64,000 nt of DNA, from NCBI GenBank assembly GCA_000151295.1, contig GG745345.1, positions 720,231 to 784,230 on the forward strand, written 5' to 3'. The stretch comes from Allomyces macrogynus ATCC 38327. Taxonomy: Eukaryota > Blastocladiomycota > Blastocladiomycetes > Blastocladiales > Blastocladiaceae. Below the pieces are notes generated by a model. It ran no database searches. It was not told the origin of the DNA and was given only the letters and a program-made list of their open reading frames with translations. The position numbers and the translations under genes were made by a program. Positions 54,234 through 64,000 of this stretch are shown in pieces. How positions within the stretch are numbered: the stretch's first letter is position 1; the number at the start of each line of letters is the position of its first letter.

Positions 54234-56015
54234 TCACGCCGCCTCGTTGGTCGAGTCGCCACTGCAGCACACTTGCGTGCGGCACTGCTTCGGACACCGG
54301 AACTGGCACGCGAGTCCGTGCGCGTCGCCTCCCCCGCTCCGCGCGCCGGCGGATGCGCCCGACGGCGCGTCCCCCGCAGCATGCACGACACAAAACTCGG
54401 GCTGAATCGTGACCGAGTGTACGTTATGCGTGTGCAGCAGCTTCTTGATTTTGGCCGCGATCTCATGGTACTGGTCCGAGTCGCGCGGGTTGCGGTGGCA
54501 ATCGTGTTCGGGCGCCTGCGCGAGCGCAACGTGCACGGTGGCCACATTCTTCTCGTCGGCCAGTTCCCAGACGTGCAGTTCGTGCACGCCCACGACCCCC
54601 TCCAGTTCAGCAATCTGTGCGGTCACTTTGTGCAAATCAATCGACGCCGGCGCGACTTGCAGGAGCACGCTCGCCGCGCGCCGGACGAGCGGGATCGTCG
54701 ATGCGAGAATCAGGCCCGTAATGATCAGCGAGACAGCCGGATCAACGTATTTCACCCACTCGGGCGCGTTTTCGCCGCTGGCACCGCCGAGGGCCCATGC
54801 GAGGCCGGCAGAAATCATAACAGCAACGGACCCGAGTGCATCACCCATGACGTGCAGGAACACGCCGCGCATGTTCATCCCGCTCGTCTTGGACTTGGAT
54901 GCGCCATGGTCGTCGCCGTCGGACCCAGCTCGGGCTTCTTCGTCAACGTGCGAGTGGTAGGGCGGCGCCGACGGCTGGTACGGCGGGAGTGTCGACGACG
55001 TAGCCGACGGTCGGTGCTGGTTGACGACGCCCAGCTCGTGTGAGTCGCAACCGGACACGATTTGCACGATTTTGCCCATGCGCATGACTTGCGTTGGCGG
55101 TGAACTCGACGCGAACTGGGCGTCGGGCGTCGACACGGACGGGTCAATTGGGGAGAGGTTCGCGGGTGACGGGCTTGGCCGGGTCACAGCCGGTGCGGGA
55201 GCCGACGGTTTCGCACAGTCAATGTGGAGATGCACGTCAGCGGCTGAGTGATCGTCGTGCTCATGCTCGTGGTCGTGGTCGTGGGCGGCATGATCGTGGG
55301 CGGCATGCTCGTGACCGCCGCCATGACTATGGCCATGACCGTGGTCGTGACCGTGATCTGCAGAGCCGCAACATCGTAGTTAGTTTGGAGTCGCATGACC
55401 GTTGCGTCGTGCCCCAATACGAACCGTGGAATAGGAACAGGCCGATAATGTTGACCGCGAGACCCGCTCCGCCGACAATCAAGACTTGGCGCGGGTTCTC
55501 TACGACTAACCCGATCAATAGAGAGAGGGATCAGTCGCGACCGACAGCGTGATCTCACCAACAAACGCACGTACATTTCGGCGACAGGAACCGTTCGAGC
55601 GCTTCCATGAAAATTGAAAAGCAAAGCGCCATCAAAAAGACACCGTTGATGAGGGCACCGACAATCTCGGCGCGTTGCCAGCCGTACGAGTAGTTTCCTT
55701 GATGCACCGTTTGTTTGGCGAGCTACGCGCGGTCCAAACAATCGCGATCGTGAGCACACTAACCCAAACAAGTTTATCGATCAGCTCCACCGTATGTACC
55801 TTGATCGCGTAGAGCGCAATGACCAAGGACAAGACGTCCGACAACATGTGGAACGCGTCCGCGACCAGCGCGACCGATCCCGTCATATTGCCGACAATCA
55901 GCTCGACCAAGCAGAATCCGCCCGTCATGAACAGCATCGACCCGATACGTCCACGACGCGTCTTGAGCCGCTGCAGCAGCGACTTGGACTTGCGGTTGCC
56001 GTTCGACGCGTCCAT
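54234..56015 (-). CDS. CDF zinc transporter, Zrc1/Cot1-like
   Basis: Four exons: 56,015-55,800, 55,722-55,575, 55,505-55,425 and 55,357-54,234. Phases agree: 522 residues. Six membrane segments of the cation diffusion facilitator family. TM2 contains ALVADAFHMLSDVLSL, with the HxxxD zinc site, and TM5 contains FLHVMGDALGSVAVM. Between TM4 and TM5 is a long cytosolic loop with a His-rich start of alternating HDHGHDHG-type residues (from about residue 148) followed by a Ser/Pro-rich stretch. The C-terminal cytosolic domain (VVGVHELHVWEL...HNVHSVTIQPEF) is the usual metal-sensing ferredoxin-like fold. Fungal members move zinc or cobalt into the vacuole. The final ~40 residues are Cys-containing and not conserved. 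A TATA-like ATATAT lies at 56,146-56,152, about 130 bp upstream. Confidence 0.93.
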
Positions 56016-57053
56016 GATGATTGGATTCGGCAGCGAATTGGCAGGACTCGTGGGTGCGGTGCGCGAGCGGATATGCTGGAATCGGAAATGAAATGCGTGA
56101 TCTTGCGAGTTGCGCGACAAGCCGATGCAAGGGGAGCCGCGCGTTGATATATGGCGGCCACGGAGAGAACAAGAACATGCAACGCGTCGGCCGGGATTGG
56201 CTCTTCAATGCGCAGCACCAGAACTCGCCAACGACACACAGGCTGCAGCAAGGGTGGAAGAAACCGGAGAAATCGTGATCGCGTCGCAGATCCCGGCGGC
56301 GGCAACGGCAGCAGCGTCGGCTGCGCGTGGGAGGTGCGAACTTGGGACCTCTTCGGCTGTCGTGTGCCAGCGTGAAGGAGAGAACCACCGTCTCGACCAT
56401 TGGCCACCATTGGCCACACGGCCACATCGAACCGCAAACAAGAGGCAAATGACAAGGACCTGCACAGCGCGCCTTGCTTCAAAACGCCACTGGGCGGGAC
56501 GCGGCGCCGACCGACCGTCACCATCGCCGCCATGAGGGCCATGAGGACCCTCGCGGTCACGCCTGTCCATGCCAAATTTCGGTCGGCACAAATCGTCGCG
56601 TGCATCGACCCGGCCCGACTTGCAACGACCTCCAGCCATGTTGGTCCCTGCTGCTGCCGACCACAGGACGAACAAAGTCGAATAAATATGTCGCCATTAT
56701 CCGATCGGGTCATGCTGGCTCTTCCTGGATTGCCGCAGCGTCGACGATGGTGGTGATGGTGCTCGGTGATGCTCGGACGGCTGCGTGAGGCTCACGCTCT
56801 CGGTGGATCCGGCGTCGACAACCAACTGGTCCGGCCGTGTCGCGAAGGCTTCTTGCAGCTGGTCATGGCGCTGAGATAGCTTGGAAATGGTCGTGAACTC
56901 ATTGTGAACGCTGAAGAAAATTGTTAGGTGAAGAACTCGAAAGAGGCGCCTGTTTTGACAACTTCTTGCAGCGCGCGAGTTTGGAGAGCAGCAACGACAG
57001 CGGGGTTGATTCCGGTTGATTCAAGCGTAACTTGCAGCAAAACATCGACCAAA
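56016..57053. other. Divergent intergenic region, zinc transporter and DPH6
   Basis: About 1 kb. It contains the TATA-like ATATAT (minus strand, 56,146-56,152) for the transporter. No gene recognised. Confidence 0.45.
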
Positions 57054-59838
57054 ATGAAAGTCGTTGCGCTGATCAGGTATTTGATGTCACGGCGGGGAAC
57101 ACCAACGATCAGCAAAATGAGCCTCGGGGACTTGTCAACAGACCTGCCATCATGAAGTTCGACCGACCTGGAGTGATCATGGAGAGTCAACAGCCGCGCA
57201 ACAGCAGTGACCGCGCAGATATGCTGACGACGAGGCGTGCCATGTTTGGCGCTCTGGTCCCATAGCGGCGGCAAGGACTCTTGCTTCAACGTGGTGCACT
57301 GCGTCGCCAATGGCCACGACGTCGTTGCGCTCGCCAACTTGCACCCGGCCGCGGATGCGGGCGGCACGTACCAATCGTCTCCACCCGCTGATTTGCTGTT
57401 CCGGTCGCTCATGATCATCGCATGGTCGCATCGACAGACGAGCTCGACTCGCACATGTACCAGACGGTCGGCCACGACGTGATCCCGCTCTACGCCAAGT
57501 GTTTCCGCAACCCGGCCGCGCCCAACAATGCCGACCCACTCGCTGCGCCCGACCTGCCCCTGTTCCGGCGCGCTATCGCGGGTGCCTCGGCCAACATTGC
57601 CATGACCTACGACCACGCGGGTGCGGCGACCGGCGATGGCGACGGCCATGTGGTGGACGAGGTGGAGGACCTGTATTTGTTGCTCAAGGACGTGGTCACG
57701 GCCATGCCCGAGGTCAAGGGCGTGTCGGTCGGCGCAATTCTGTCGTCGTACCAGCGCGTGCGCGTGGAGAATGTGTATGTGATGTTCTTGGCTCGTTATT
57801 TGTACCGGGCAGTATGGTTGGATTTCTGACGCGCGCGTTTCTTTTCGTTCTAGGTGCCAGCGACTCGGTTTGCAAGTCTTTGGGTATCTATGGCAGGGTG
57901 ACCAGGTCGAGCTCCTCGCCAGCATGGTGAACGCCGGCATGAACTCGATCTTGATCAAGGTCGCGGCAATGGGTACGATGTCAATTCCTCGTCTTTTCGG
58001 CCGTGGCTACAGCAGCTCACTCGACGAGTTTGCTCCCGGCAGGCCTCGACCGTCGCCACCTCGGCAAGTCGCTGATGCAGCTGCAACCGCATCTCCTGAA
58101 AATGGCACGATTCCAAAGACCATTCTCCACCCCATGGAAAAAAAAAACCGTGCGGCTCAACTGGTCCGCTCAACGCCTGTAGCACGCGCAATTCGACCTG
58201 CACCCATGCGGCGAAGGCGGCGAGTACGAGACCATCACGCTCGACTGCCCAGTCTTCCGCCGCCGCCTGGTTGTCAAGACGGCCGAGACCATTATGCACT
58301 CGGACGACGAGATTGCGCCCGTCCTCTACCAGCGGCTTGTCGACGTGGACGTCGAGGACAAGACCGAACTCGTCCCGTACGAGCAACTTCGCGCCGACTT
58401 ACGCGCACAGCTAGTACCCGACACGGTCGCGCAAATTGTCGAGGACGCGACAGGTGTGACGCTTGATGCGGTTGCGACGTCCACTGCCGTAGTCGTTCGC
58501 GCCGAGAAGAAGGAGGTCGTCACGCAGCCGCAGGTGAAGAGTGTCGGGAGCCTGTTGGCCGTGACGGGGATCCGCGCGCCAGCCGACGCGACGCTCGAGA
58601 ATGCGACGCGATACGTCATGGACCAGCTCGCGCAAGTCCTGCAGAGCCGCGGGCTCGATACGAAACGGCACTTGGTCATGGTCACTGTGCTCGTCAAGAA
58701 CATGGCCGACTTTGCCCGCGTCAATGTCATTTATGGGCAGTACTTTGGCGTGAATCCGGCCGCGCGGTACGTTCTTACCAATCAAACGAGTTCGCATTCC
58801 AACAATGTTTCTCACCTTGGCCATGTTCTTTACAAGCGCGTGCATCCAAGCCGTTTTGCCATGCCAAGTTCAAGTCGACGCGCTCGCCGTCGCCCACCCC
58901 GCCGCGCCGCGCGACAACCTGCACGTGCAATCCATCTCATACTGGGCCGCGGCCAACATTGGCCCGTACTCGCAATCGTGCACGGCCGCAAGCCACGTGC
59001 TTGTCGCCGGTCAAATCGGTCTCGTTCCCGAAACCATGGCCATGCCCTCCCTCAAGACCCCGTCGGCCACATTCCAAGCCCAAGCGCACCTTTCGCTGCG
59101 ACACCTGACGCGCATCTACGACGCGATTCGTGTCTCACCCACACGCGACGTGGTCGCGTGCGTCGCATACGTCTCGTCCCCTACGTGGTTCACGGCCGCG
59201 CGACAAGTGTGGACGTCGGCCATGGACGCACCGGTCCTTGCCGTGGCCGTCCCGCGGCTCCCGCGCGACGCCCTCGTCGAGTGGGTCGCGGTCGCGCACC
59301 ACCCTGAGTGGCGGAACCAGTACAATGCTGCGCATGCGCGACTGCAGAACCCGTTGGATTCGGATGATGAGGAGGATGCGCCGATTGTTGCTGCGCGGAA
59401 CGTCAAGGTGCGTGCGGTCACGACGCGGGACGGGGAGGTGACGGCGTCGCGGAACGGGACGTTGGTGACAGTGATTGCGCGCGGGAAAGTGTCGGCGCCG
59501 GCACCGGTGGGGAGCGAATGGACGGAGGCGGATGTGCGTCCGGTGCTCACGGATTTGGTGGATGATGTGGGAGTCGCGCTCGCCAAGGTGCAGGCGGATC
59601 AGAAGCATGTGTTGAACGTGCGCGTGTTTTACGTGGCCGAGATGACAACTGGGTTTGAGACGGGTACGTTTTTGTTGGGTTGCGATCGGGAATGGGACGA
59701 TGTGCTGACCTTTCGTATCGCTTTTCCGTAGTCGCTCAACAGGTCCTCGTCTCGATGGGCCCCGTCAGTTTTGTTCCGTGCACGGGCATCGAGGGTGGCG
59801 CGCACTTCGCGCTCTTCGTGCACGCCTACGTCGAGTAG
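57054..59838 (+). CDS. DPH6: Diphthine-ammonia ligase with two RidA-like domains
   Basis: Eight exons: 57,054-57,076, 57,266-57,363, 57,438-57,774, 57,854-57,972, 58,043-58,104, 58,183-58,766, 58,837-59,663 and 59,732-59,838. They give 718 residues. The N-terminal ATP pyrophosphatase domain has MKVVALISGGKDSCFN (PP-loop split by intron 1), DELDSHMYQTVGH and EGGEYET near residue 225. Two YjgF/RidA-like domains follow, one around ACIQAVLPCQVQV and one from WAAANIGPYSQ, as in yeast Dph6. The enzyme amidates diphthine to diphthamide on elongation factor 2 in the cytosol. Introns 2 (57,364-57,437) and 5 (58,105-58,182) fit the frame and family alignment only with GC donors, both GCACG. An acidic insert (LDSDDEEDAP) lies in the second RidA domain. 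Confidence 0.93.
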
Positions 59839-60054
59839 CTATCTCGGTCGAGATTGCCCTCCCCCATTTTTATTCTCCACGTTATGACTGAATGCCCGTC
59901 ATAGTGGCGAACAGAAGGGATCCATTTAATTTTCAAGATCCAGCTCAAAACAACTCGAGAACATTTCCCGCCACGGACTTGGGGTATTTCCGTCCCCTCC
60001 CATCGAGCGTTACCAGCGACCGCTCCTCCTCAACACAACCCGCCAATCCGACGA

Positions 60055-60915
60055 TTAGTGCTTGGCCGGGCTCTTCGGGCTCGCCGACCCGACCGCCTTC
60101 TTGATCGCGGCCTCGTCGAGCTTCTTGGGCGTCGTCGCCTTCCCGACACCACCCCCCACCGCCGGAATCTTAGTCGGCGACGGCGGCGTCGCAGCCTTGG
60201 CAGACTTGGTGGGCGATGCGGGCGCCTTGGCCTTGGTCGGCGACGCCGGCGCCGACTTGATCGGCGACCCGAGAACGGTCGGCGCGTACTTGACCGTCGG
60301 CGACACGTGCAAGTGCAGAACGCGCTGCTTGGCGGCCGCATCGAGCTTGGCCACCTCGGTCGTGACCTGCAGCTTGGCCTGCGACCATTCGGTCTTGCTC
60401 GCCTGCAGCTCCTCTAGCAGCTTGAGCTTGGCGGCTTGACGCGTCGGGGAGTTGGCGGGGGACGCACGCGTCGGCGACGACGAGGTCGCGATCTTGGTCG
60501 GCGTCTTTGGGGCAGCAGCGGCCTTCTTGGGGGACGCGGGCGTGGCAGCCTTGGTGGGCGATTTGGGCGCCGACGAGGAGGCCTTGGATGGCGATGAGGG
60601 GGTCGACGACTTGGCCTTGGCCTTGTCTGGTCGTTGGGAATCGAAAGTGGACGATGGTGGTCAGCTTCGGAGCGACCAGGATGCGCCAGCGAATGGGCCC
60701 CCGTCACAGTCGTCATTACAGTTGCGCGCAGCCCCGCATGAGTGCGCTCGCGATGAGCGCAAATACGCTGACGTCGCGACGGCAACGGCTCGATTCATCG
60801 GCGCACATCGGCGCAGTCGCGGGGCATGGGAACTAGGATACCAACCGGTCGTGTAGGGCGACGCGGCGTCGGCGGCCTTCTGGCGCAGGTTGTAGGACGA
60901 CTTCTGAACGGGCAT
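60055..60915 (-). CDS. Lys-rich SPTK-repeat protein, histone-H1-like composition
   Basis: Two exons, 60,915-60,846 and 60,626-60,055, joined in phase 1 (donor GTTGGT): 213 residues. It starts MPVQKSSYNLRQKAADA. It then has two blocks of (S/T)P-x-(K/R) motifs (SPSKASSSAPKSPTKAATP and later SPIKSAPASPTKAKAPASP), separated by a helical segment, LKLLEELQASKTEWSQAKL, that could form a coiled coil. SPKK-type motifs bind the DNA minor groove in histone H1 and related proteins and are also CDK targets. A nuclear, DNA- or microtubule-associated role is therefore plausible but inferred. No globular winged-helix H1 domain is present. A TATA box lies about 100 bp upstream (minus strand, about 61,012-61,017). 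Confidence 0.72.
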
Positions 60916-62050
60916 GCTGGTGCTGGTGGTTGCTTAGTTGGCCAGTAGATGGAGCGAATGCGTGTGCTTCGACCGGAGAGTCGAGATGGGTGGACGGGGG
61001 GATGAGCGCTCTTATAGGCGCTGCGTTGCACAACTCGGGCCTGAACAGCATTCCCGCACGCGTTCCCGCTGCCCCATTCGTTGTAATTATCCTTCACCAT
61101 CGCACCCTCATCGTGCCTAGGGTGTCCGAGGCATGGAGCATTGATATTTTGGCGTTAATTTACATTGGAGCAGTCTGCGGCAGGTAATTTTGTGGGGCGA
61201 GCGCCTCAACGGCCGGTCGGCCGAAGACTGATCCTCCACCTGCCAAGCCCTCAGCCTTCAACGACAAGGTGCTTAAGCGGTGCGGAACGGCGTGTTCTCT
61301 CACAATATTTCTGCCGCAAGTCGGCTGCACGGCGGACAGGATTGAGCGCCAGCGGCTGCGGTCCTCGGCAACAGACTTGACATCGACCTCGCTGGTGGGT
61401 GCGGCCTCGAGAGACGCGTCGTGCATCGCACGTGTGGAGTGAGACATTGGTTGCACCCAGCAACGTACAGGCGTGGTCTCACATGATGTGATCAACGCAC
61501 ATAAAGTGAACCACCTCCACCATCGCCGGGGCACAGTCATCTCACCTGTCCGCTTCCATCTGAAGCGGTTTGTTGTTGCTGTCTTTGGCCCTGCCTGCGG
61601 GTCGTTGCCCGATCTGCCAAGGAAGACAAGATTTATCCGCGCTACCGAATGCACCATGTGGATAACGATAAATAATGGTTGAATTTCTTCGGCTGAGGTG
61701 TGATCGACAACGACGTGATGTGTTGCTATTTTTTGTTCGGCTACGACGAATCCAAGTGATGGTACTTTGTAATTTGCGATTGAGCTGCGGCCCGAGACCG
61801 TCACATGCCTGGTGACATTCATGGCTCGGTGTCCGCCCTGAGAACAACTTATTGCTGAAGGGTTCGTTGCGTTGCTGGCTTTATCTTCTGTTGCTCAGCG
61901 AATGCGAGGCGACCAGTGGAATGGGGTTGTCGGTGTGATTCTCAAAGCGGAAGTGGAGGATCAAGGTGCAAAGCAAACGCGGGAATATCTATCACACTAA
62001 AGACTACATCGACAAAAGCACGCCAAGGCTGGCAAGACACTGCACAGACA
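60916..62050. other. Intergenic, promoter of the SPTK gene
   Basis: Includes CTATAAG on the minus strand at about 61,011-61,017. The remaining ~1 kb shows only short open frames. No gene recognised. Confidence 0.45.
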
Positions 62051-62975
62051 TCACACCTGGTAGTGCTCCTTGATCCACGCCGTCAGCTTGTCGTAGGCCT
62101 CGTCAATGTTGTTGTTGATAATCACGTAATCGTGCGCGCCTGTGGCCGCATACTCGAGCTCGGCCTTGGCCGCCGCCAATCGGTCGGCGAGCGTCTCAGC
62201 CGACTCGGTGCCGCGGCCCTTGAGCCGTGCCTCGAGCACGTCGAGCGACGGCGGCTGCACAAACACGTAGCGCGCGTTCAAGTTGGTGTTCTTGACGATC
62301 TTGACGCCCTGCATGTCAACTACAATGACGGAGAGCACGCATCGCGTCAAGGCTCTGTCGAGAGGGCGATTCGCACGCAATGCACGAACGTACTGTCGAG
62401 AATGCAAATCTTGCCCTGCTCCACGACCTGCTTGACGGCCTGCACCGACGACCCGTAGAGGTTCTTCGAGTACTCGGCCCATTCAATGAACGCATGCTGC
62501 GCAATCAGGTCCTGGAACTTGTCACGCGTCGTAAAGTAGTAGCTGACGCCGTCAACCTCGCCGTCGCGCGGCTTGCGCGTCGTATCTAATTCGGTCGATC
62601 CGGATCGTCCGTCAGCGTGTGCAAATCCGGCGTGACCCTTGATTCCGGGTGCGTACGCGACACGCTGAATCCAAACACGCCGGGATACTCCTTGAAAAGG
62701 CGCGTCAGGAGCGTCGACTTGCCGGCGCCCGAAGGGCCCGACAGGACCAGCGGGCGCGTGTTGTCCTTGACGATGGCGGTGGGCGGCGTGACAGTTGACA
62801 TGCTTGCAGATGGTGCACGCAGCGGATCGGCGCGGATCGGGAGAACTGGGCGGAGCGCGGGCGTGGCAGCAGCGAGCGGGAGAACTTGTGGTGCGAGTGC
62901 AGCAAGTGGCCTTGGGGCACGCGACGCGAGAGAAGAGAGCATTGCTGTGCAAAAGGTGCGGCGCGCCGCTTGCAT
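62051..62975 (-). CDS. Guanylate kinase
   Basis: Three exons: 62,975-62,657, 62,585-62,394 and 62,319-62,051, 259 residues from the first Met. It converts GMP to GDP using ATP. Visible: P-loop [29 protein letters not shown] (GMP-binding, rebuilt across intron 1), [15 protein letters not shown], and [13 protein letters not shown] across intron 2. The C-terminus [14 protein letters not shown] is typical. The kinase core begins at a second Met (62,801, [20 protein letters not shown]). The 58 residues before it ([20 protein letters not shown]...) are rich in Arg, Ala, Ser and Leu with almost no acidic residues, like a mitochondrial presequence. Two start sites could give mitochondrial and cytosolic forms. 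It shares a short divergent spacer with KAE1. Confidence 0.93.
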
Positions 62976-63246
62976 TTGCTTGAGCCAAAATCAGACTCTT
63001 TGCCTCACAAAAATCAAGAATTGTTCACAGCGTGGCCAGTGATGTGGACGAGATGCTCAAGCGTCGCGCGAGCTGCCTTGTCGAGCCGTCGTTATCGAAC
63101 TTCCGCGGCGTCATCAAGCACGATCCAACGAAGAACGACTCGCAGCAACAACGGCTTTTGGCGTTCATCAGTTCGTTCACCCGTGTTTGCGTGCCGATCG
63201 CCAAGATCAGACTAGTCACGCACTGAAGTCCACCAAGTACTCGATC
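62976..63246. promoter_or_regulatory. Divergent spacer between guanylate kinase and KAE1
   Basis: Only 271 bp separate the two start codons, so this is probably a bidirectional promoter. No TATA box seen. Confidence 0.5.
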
Positions 63247-64000
63247 ATGCCGCGCATCGCTCTCGGCCTCGAAGGATCCGCCAACAAGATCGGTGTCGGC
63301 ATCATGCAGCACTCGGACGACGGATCCGTCCAGGAAGTACTCGCCAATGTGCGGCACACATACATCACGCCGCCCGGCACGGGCTTTTTGCCCAAGGACA
63401 CGGCCGTGCACCATCGCGAGTGGATTTTGCCGCTGATCCAGCAAGCGCTCGAGGACGCCAAGATCACGCCCAAGGATATCGACGTGATTTGTTATACGAA
63501 AGGTGGCTGCGATATCTGGACCAGACGCGATCACGATTGCGACGCGCACAAGGACTGACCCCGGCGTGTCGCTAGGACTCAAGGGCCTGGCATGGGCCCG
63601 CCGTTGCAGTCGGTCGCCGTCGTCGCACGCACCTTGTCGTTGCAGTGGAAGAAGCCGATTTACGGCGTCAACCATTGCATTGGGCGTGCGTATTTTGGTG
63701 TCTCCTTTCGTGGCTTCGACCTGTCCCGGCGGCTGATGCGCGTTCGCATGATGCGAGTAGATATCGAAATGGGCCGGCAAATTACGGGCGCAACCAACCC
63801 GGTCATTCTCTACGTGAGCGGCGGCAACACCCAAGTGATCGCCTACTCGCACCACCGGTACCGCATTTTCGGCGAGACGATTGATATCGCTGTCGGCAAC
63901 TGCCTCGATCGGTTCGCGCGCATCATCAACCTGCCCAACGAGCCGGCGCCCGGGTACAATATTGAGCAGTACGCCAAGCGGTGCGCGATCTTTTATTCCA
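63247..64000 (+). CDS. KAE1: tRNA N6-adenosine threonylcarbamoyltransferase, 3'-partial
   Basis: Starts [19 protein letters not shown] at 63,247 and runs off the window. Two introns: the first has donor GTGGCT after YTKG and acceptor CAAG before [10 protein letters not shown], the second has donor GTGCGT and acceptor GTAG. Their removal rebuilds [18 protein letters not shown], which carries the HxxxH metal site of the Kae1/TsaD/OSGEP family. Downstream [14 protein letters not shown] and [19 protein letters not shown] are the ATP-binding and ASKHA-fold blocks. It makes t6A at position 37 of ANN-decoding tRNAs as the catalytic subunit of the KEOPS complex. The N-terminus lacks a presequence, so this is the cytosolic/nuclear KEOPS form. 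Confidence 0.93.

Noticed and set aside
54168..55043. Plus-strand frame preceded by a TATAAAAC at 54,141
   Set aside because: It overlaps the last exon of the zinc transporter, whose motifs are unambiguous; the TATA sequence is probably chance.

Overview
The window is nuclear DNA of a eukaryote, most likely a zoosporic fungus. It is GC-rich, with genes on both strands, short introns (about 55-190 nt, mostly GT-AG) and TATA boxes upstream of several genes. Fungal-looking members include a Pho84-type phosphate transporter, an Ssh4/Ear1-type SPRY protein, a Zrc1-type zinc transporter and Ctf4. The overall style fits Blastocladiomycota (Allomyces-like) best, but that is a guess from style, not a phylogeny.

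Layout. 0-8 kb: a partial Pro/Ala-rich protein, an SPRY membrane protein, a broken beta-propeller phytase, a CASTOR-like ACT-domain protein and a glutaredoxin-like protein. 8.6-22.5 kb: Ctf4/WDHD1, followed by a rearranged block. In that block a 3,051-bp segment (the 3' end of Ctf4 plus a convergent gene for a secreted two-domain Thr-rich protein) is present twice as perfect inverted repeats at 11,965-15,015 and 19,498-22,548. An older, decayed copy of the same module and an intact SDE2 gene lie between the arms. 22.6-35.8 kb: glycyl-tRNA synthetase, a voltage-gated K+ channel, a phosphate transporter, a broken secreted protein, a single-pass membrane protein and an ARFRP1/Arl3 GTPase. 37.8-56 kb: a Gln/Ser-rich repeat protein spread over six exons, an LRR membrane protein, a possibly myristoylated beta-rich repeat protein, an F-box protein with a very acidic tail, a BTB protein and a CDF zinc transporter. 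57-64 kb: diphthine-ammonia ligase (DPH6), an SPTK-repeat basic protein, guanylate kinase and the 5' part of KAE1.

The genes are independent transcription units, not a pathway cluster. Several pairs share short divergent spacers (glutaredoxin-like/Ctf4, GlyRS/K+ channel, guanylate kinase/KAE1). Four loci are clearly damaged: the phytase, the spacer copies of Ctf4 and of the secreted protein, and the Cys-rich secreted protein at 31.4 kb. A further Ctf4 3' fragment was copied with the inverted repeat.

The most unusual signals are the perfect inverted duplication, the hidden Q-rich modular-exon gene, a 14-nt microexon that encodes the K+ selectivity filter, and a distinctive 5' splice-site style (GTRCGY, with occasional GC-AG introns that start GCACG).
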